Origin: Euonymus europaeus
Lineage: Eukaryota; Streptophyta; Magnoliopsida; Celastrales; Celastraceae
Direction of reading: 5' to 3'
DNA: 64,000 nt
Assembly: GCA_963580455.1 (NCBI GenBank)
Contig: OY756962.1
Coordinates: 27,999,313 to 28,063,312, forward strand
In this document: piece after piece, positions 60,901-64,000 of the stretch
How the letters are laid out: each line of letters opens with the position of its first letter
Position numbering within the stretch: the stretch's first letter is position 1
The notes under the pieces: model-generated
Seen by the model: the letters and a program-made list of their open reading frames with translations, nothing else
What the model was told of the DNA's origin: nothing
The model's database searches: none
Translations under genes and position numbers: made by a program

Positions 60901-62052
60901 GTAGGTCTCGTTTCACCTAGTTAGCCGCAAAATGTGGTTTCTTTACGTAAACGGTTTTATGAATATCCGTTGACTCCGAGCTCTGAATTCGGTGATTTTT
61001 AGCTTGATTTCACACTACTTTTCGAGCTCTACATTCCTGGGTTTTCGGATTTCGATTTCAGAACTCGTGGCTAGTAGGTCTCGTTTCACCTATTTAGCCG
61101 CGAAATGTGGTTTCTTTACGTAAACGGTTTTATGAATATCCGTTGACTCCGAGTTCTGAATTCGGTGATTTTTAGCTTGATTTCACACTACTTTTCGAGC
61201 TCTACGATCCTGGCGTTTCTGATTTTGATTTCAGAACTCCTGGCTAGTTGGTCTCGTTTCACCTAGTTAGCCGCGAAATGTGGTTTCTTTACGTAAACGG
61301 TTTTATGAATATCCGTTGACTCCGAGTTCTGAATTCGGTGATTTTTAGCTTGATTTCACACTACTTTTCGAGCTCTACAATCTTAGATTTTCGGATTTCG
61401 ATTTCAGAACTCGTGGCTAGTAGGTCTCGTTTCAGCTAGTTAGCCGCGAAATGTGGTTTCTTTACGTAAACGGTTTTATGAATATCCGTTGACTCCGAGT
61501 TCTGAATTCGGTGATTTTTAGCTTGATTTCACACTACTTTTCGAGCTCTACAATCCTGGGTTTTCGGATTTCAATTTCAGAACTCGTGGCTAGTAGGTCT
61601 CGTTTCACCTAGTTAGCCACGAAATGTGGTTTCTTTAGGTAAACGGTTTTATGAATATCCGTTGACTCCGAGTTCTGAATTCGGTGATTTTTAGCTTGAT
61701 TTCACACTACTTTTCGATCTCTACAATCCTGGGTTTTCGGATTTCGATTTCAGAACTCGTGGCTAGTAGGTCTCGTTTCACCTATTTAGCCGCGAAATGT
61801 GGTTTCTTTACCTAAACGGTTTTATGAATATCCTTTGACTCCGAGTTCTGAATTCGGTGATTTTTAGCTTGATTTCACACTACTTTTCGAGCTCTACGAT
61901 CCTGGCGTTTCCGATTTTGATTTCAGAACTCGTGGCTAGTTGGTCTCGTTTCACCTAGTTAGCCGCGAAATGTGGTTTCTTTACGTAAAAGGTTTTATGA
62001 ATATCCGTTGACACCGAGTTTTGAATTCGGTAATTTTTAGCTTGATTTCACA
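57901..62052 (+). repeat. 12-unit HOR (2,076 bp), two tandem copies
   Basis: Copies 57901-59976 and 59977-62052. Matching unit marks at exactly 2,076 bp include AAATATGG/TTTTGTGAAT, CTTGGCATTT, CCTGCG with ACTCATGG and AAATGGGGTT, CGATCGTGCATTTT with TTTTGCCGCAAAATTTGG, TTTCGGAAC with AGTCAGCC, CACTCCTGG with GCAAAATG, CATTCCTGGG, ACTCCTGGC, CTTAGATT with CAGCTAG, GCCACG, CGATCTCTAC with TTACCTAAACGG, and GTTTCCG. These types are absent from 12-57 kb, so this is a separate lineage. The two copies differ at their joint (see 59977) and at few other bases. Confidence 0.93.
59977..60149 (+). repeat. Hybrid monomer at the joint between the two 2,076-bp copies
   Basis: The left part (CTAATTTTCGAGCTCC, CAATCCTGCG) matches the unit at 58247; the right part (AAATATGG, TTTTGTGAAT) matches the unit at 57901. 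The end of the preceding unit (GATTACACAC) also matches the 58074/58247 junction, not its own counterpart, which ends GGTAATTTTTAGC near 62030. The joint is therefore a patch from another register, as expected from unequal exchange or conversion. Confidence 0.82.
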
Positions 62053-62571
62053 CTACTTTTCAAGCTCTACGATTATGGAGTTTCGGATTTTGATTTCAGA
62101 ACCCGTGGCTAGTTGGTCTCGTTTCACCTAGTTAGCCGCGAAATGTGGTTTCTTTACGTAAACGGTTTTATGAATATCCGTTGACTCCGAGTTCTGGATT
62201 CGGTGATTTTTAGCTTGATTTCACACTACTTTTCGAGCTCTACCATCCTGGATTTTCGGATTTCGATTTCAGAACTCGTGGCTAGTAGGTCTCGTTTCAC
62301 CTAGTTAGCCGCGAAATGTGGTTTCTTTACGTAAACGGTTTTATGAATATCCGTTGACTCCGAGTTCTGAATTCGGTGATTTTTAGCTTGATTTCACACT
62401 AATTTTTGAGCTCTACGATCCTTGCATTTCGGATTTTGATTTCAGAACTCGTGGCTAGTTGGTCTCATTTCACCTAGTTAGCCGCGAAATGTGGTTTCTT
62501 TACGTAAACGGTTTTATGAATATCCGTTGACTCCGTGTTCTGAATTCGGTGATTTTTAGCTTGATTTCACA
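62053..62571 (+). repeat. Three older-type satellite units
   Basis: CGATTATGG with GAACCCGTGG and GTTCTGGATTCGG (EcoRI lost), ACCATCCTGGATT, and CTAATTTTTGAG with CCTTGCATTT. The boxes resemble those of the left segment (for example near 2270 and 2430), types not seen in the 38-57 kb core. The same run appears again from about 63.55 kb to the window end. Confidence 0.85.
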
Positions 62572-64000
62572 CTACTTTTCGAGCTCTACAATCCTGGGTT
62601 TTCGGATTTTCGATTTCAGAACTCCTGGCTAGTAGGTCTCGTGTCACCTAGTTAGCCGCGAAATGTGGTTTCTTTACGTAAACGGTTTTATGAATATCCG
62701 TTGACTCCGAGCTCTGAATTCGGTGATTTTTAGCTTTTATTTCACACTACTTTTCGAGCTGTACGATCCTGGAATTTCGGTATTTTGATTTCAGAACTCG
62801 TGGCTAGTTGGTCTCGTTTCACCTAGTTAGCCGCGAAATGTTGTTTCTTTACGGTAAACGGTTTTATGAATATCGGTTGACTCCGAGTTCTGAATTCGGT
62901 GATTTTTAGCTTACTTTCACACTACTTTTCGAGCTCTACAATCCTGGGTTTTCGGATTTCGAATTCAGAACTCGTGGCTAGTTGGCCTCGTTTCACCTAG
63001 TTAGCCGCGAAATGTGGTTTCTTTACGAAAACGGTTTTATGAATATCCGTTGACTCCGAGTTCTGAATTCGGTGATTTTTAGCTTGATTTCACACTACTT
63101 TTCGAGCTCTACAATCTTGGCATTTCAGATTTTGATTTCAGAACTCGTCGCTAGTAGGTCCTCGTTTAACCTATTTAGCCGCGAAATGTGGTTTCTTTAC
63201 GTAAACGGTTTTATGAATATCCGTTGACTCCGACTTCTGAATTCGGTGATTTTTAGCTTGATTACACACTACTTTTCGAGCTCCACAATCCTGGGGTTTT
63301 CGGATTTCGATTTCAGAACTCGTGGCTAGTAGGTCTCGTTTCACCTATTTAGCCCGCGAAATGTGGTTTCTTTACCTAAACGGTTTTATGAATATCCTTT
63401 GACTCCGAGATCTGAATTCGGTGATTTTTAGCTTGATTTCACACTACTTTTCGAGCTCTACGATCCTGGCGTTTTCCGATTTTGATTTCAGAACTCGTGG
63501 CTAGTTGGTCTCGTTTCACCTAGTTAGCCGCGAAATGTGGTTTCCTTTACGTAAAAGGTTTTTATGAATATCCGTTGACACCGAGTTTTGAATTCGATAA
63601 TTTTTAGCTTGATTTCACACTACTTTTCGAGCTCTACGATTATGGAGTTTCGGATTTTGATTTCAGAACCCGTGGCTAGTTGGTCTCGTTTCACCTAGTT
63701 AGCCGCGAAATGTGGTTTCTTTACGTAAACGGTTTTATGAATATCCGTTGGACTCCGAGTTCTGGATTCGGTGATTTTTTAGCTTGATTTCACACTACTT
63801 TTCGAGCTCTACCATCCTGGATTTTCGGATTTCGATTTCAGAACTCGTGGCTAGTAGGTCCTCGTTTCACCTAGTTATGCCGCGAAATGTGGTTTCTTTA
63901 CGGTAAACGGTTTTATGAATATCCGTTGACTCCGAGTTCTGAATTCGGTGATTTTTAGCTTGATTTCACACTAATTTCGAGCTCTACGATCCTTGCATTT
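62572..64000 (+). repeat. Noisy right end: satellite units with many 1-bp insertions
   Basis: About eight units with roughly 15 single-base insertions and one deletion in 1.4 kb, mostly an extra copy of a neighbouring base: GGATTTTCG near 62610, GCTTTTATTTC near 62743, GGTATTTTG near 62780, TACGGTAAACGG near 62852 and 63901, GGTCCTCG near 63160 and 63859, CCTGGGG near 63291, AGCCCGCG near 63353, GTTTTCCG near 63474, TTTCCTTTAC near 63544, GTTTTTATG near 63560, TTGGACTCC near 63751, GATTTTTTAG near 63775, GTTATGCC near 63877. The 49 kb to the left has only a handful. Either base-calling errors near a contig or read edge, or a truly decayed array end. Confidence 0.85.

Larger units (their letters stand above)
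1..64000 (+). repeat. 173-bp satellite DNA array, about 376 tandem units, filling the window
   Basis: The same unit repeats from the first to the last base, always in the same orientation. The distance between successive CTACTTTTCG motifs is 173 bp almost everywhere (for example 1, 174, 347, 520, 693, 866). Units differ mainly in a variable box after the GAGCTC site and by scattered substitutions. Composition of a reference unit is about 41% GC with 12 CpG. 173 is not divisible by 3, so no reading frame can stay open through several units. No gene, RNA gene, transposon, N gap or strand switch was seen anywhere. Satellites with units of 150-180 bp are typical of centromeric or heterochromatic arrays in many eukaryotes. 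A centromeric role here is inference from length, purity and HOR structure. I do not recognise the family. Confidence 0.98.

Noticed and set aside
1..64000. CRISPR array
   Set aside because: The period is 173 bp and the whole unit is conserved; there is no short repeat alternating with unrelated spacers, and no cas gene.
1..64000. Primate alpha satellite (171 bp) or another CENP-B-box satellite
   Set aside because: The length is similar, but the sequence is not one I recognise as alpha satellite, and no match to the pattern TTCGNNNNANNCGGG was found in the unit.
1..64000. Tyba, the holocentromere satellite of Rhynchospora (about 172 bp)
   Set aside because: Only the unit length is similar; I could not match the sequence, and length alone does not identify a family. 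A direct alignment would settle it.
1..64000. Tandem rRNA (5S or 45S) or tRNA gene cluster
   Set aside because: No 5S internal promoter boxes, no tRNA cloverleaf A/B box pair and no rRNA core sequence seen in the unit; no terminator-like T run followed by a spacer.
1..64000. Transposons, LTRs or inverted satellite blocks nested in the array
   Set aside because: Unit spacing is accounted for throughout by 173-bp units, 82-bp truncations and single-base indels, leaving no room for an insertion; no reverse-orientation unit was seen.
1..64000. Promoters or terminators within the unit
   Set aside because: AT-rich stretches such as GTGATTTTTAGCTTG occur in every unit, but nothing distinguishes them as functional and no transcript feature is visible.

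Overview
The whole 64 kb window is one uninterrupted head-to-tail array of a satellite DNA. The repeat unit is 173 bp. I count about 376 units, all in the same orientation, of which 12 are the same 82-bp truncated form. I found no gene, RNA gene, transposon, inverted block or unique sequence. An array this long with nucleosome-sized units points to a eukaryotic nuclear genome, in centromeric, pericentromeric or other heterochromatin. The unit is about 41% GC, carries 12 CpG sites, and has one EcoRI, one SacI and one SnaBI site in nearly every copy. I do not recognise the family, and the sequence alone does not tell me the host (plant, animal or other).

The interest lies in the higher-order structure. 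Each unit can be typed by a variable box just after the SacI site (unit positions about 17-35) plus a few scattered diagnostic bases. Unit types recur in ordered blocks (higher-order repeats, HORs), and the block length changes along the array. 1-11.8 kb: diverged units with weak 3-, 5-, 6- and 12-unit periodicities. 11.8-28.9 kb: a 10-unit 1,639-bp HOR containing the truncated unit, plus a larger 2,677/3,023-bp block. 27-30 kb and 35.7-37.4 kb: 519-bp trimers, 346-bp dimers and a distant copy of the same block. 30-32.2 kb: a 7-unit 1,211-bp HOR. 32.2-34.8 kb: 601-bp and 865-bp blocks. 37.7-57.9 kb: the most uniform part, built from eight unit types (named a-h here) arranged as an 8-unit 1,384-bp HOR and as 7-, 10-, 16- and 17-unit assemblies. 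57.9-62.05 kb: two copies of a 12-unit 2,076-bp HOR. 62.6-64.0 kb: the same units, but with many single-base insertions.

Block spacings are exact sums of 173 and 82 bp over long distances. For example, 12,884 bp between two truncated units equals 82 + 74 x 173. Copies differ by whole missing units, and several units are clear left/right hybrids. This is what unequal exchange and gene conversion in register should leave behind. The truncated unit acts as a natural tracer: one deletion event, copied 12 times, in two sequence subclasses confined to different halves of the window. A centromeric role is plausible but is inference only.
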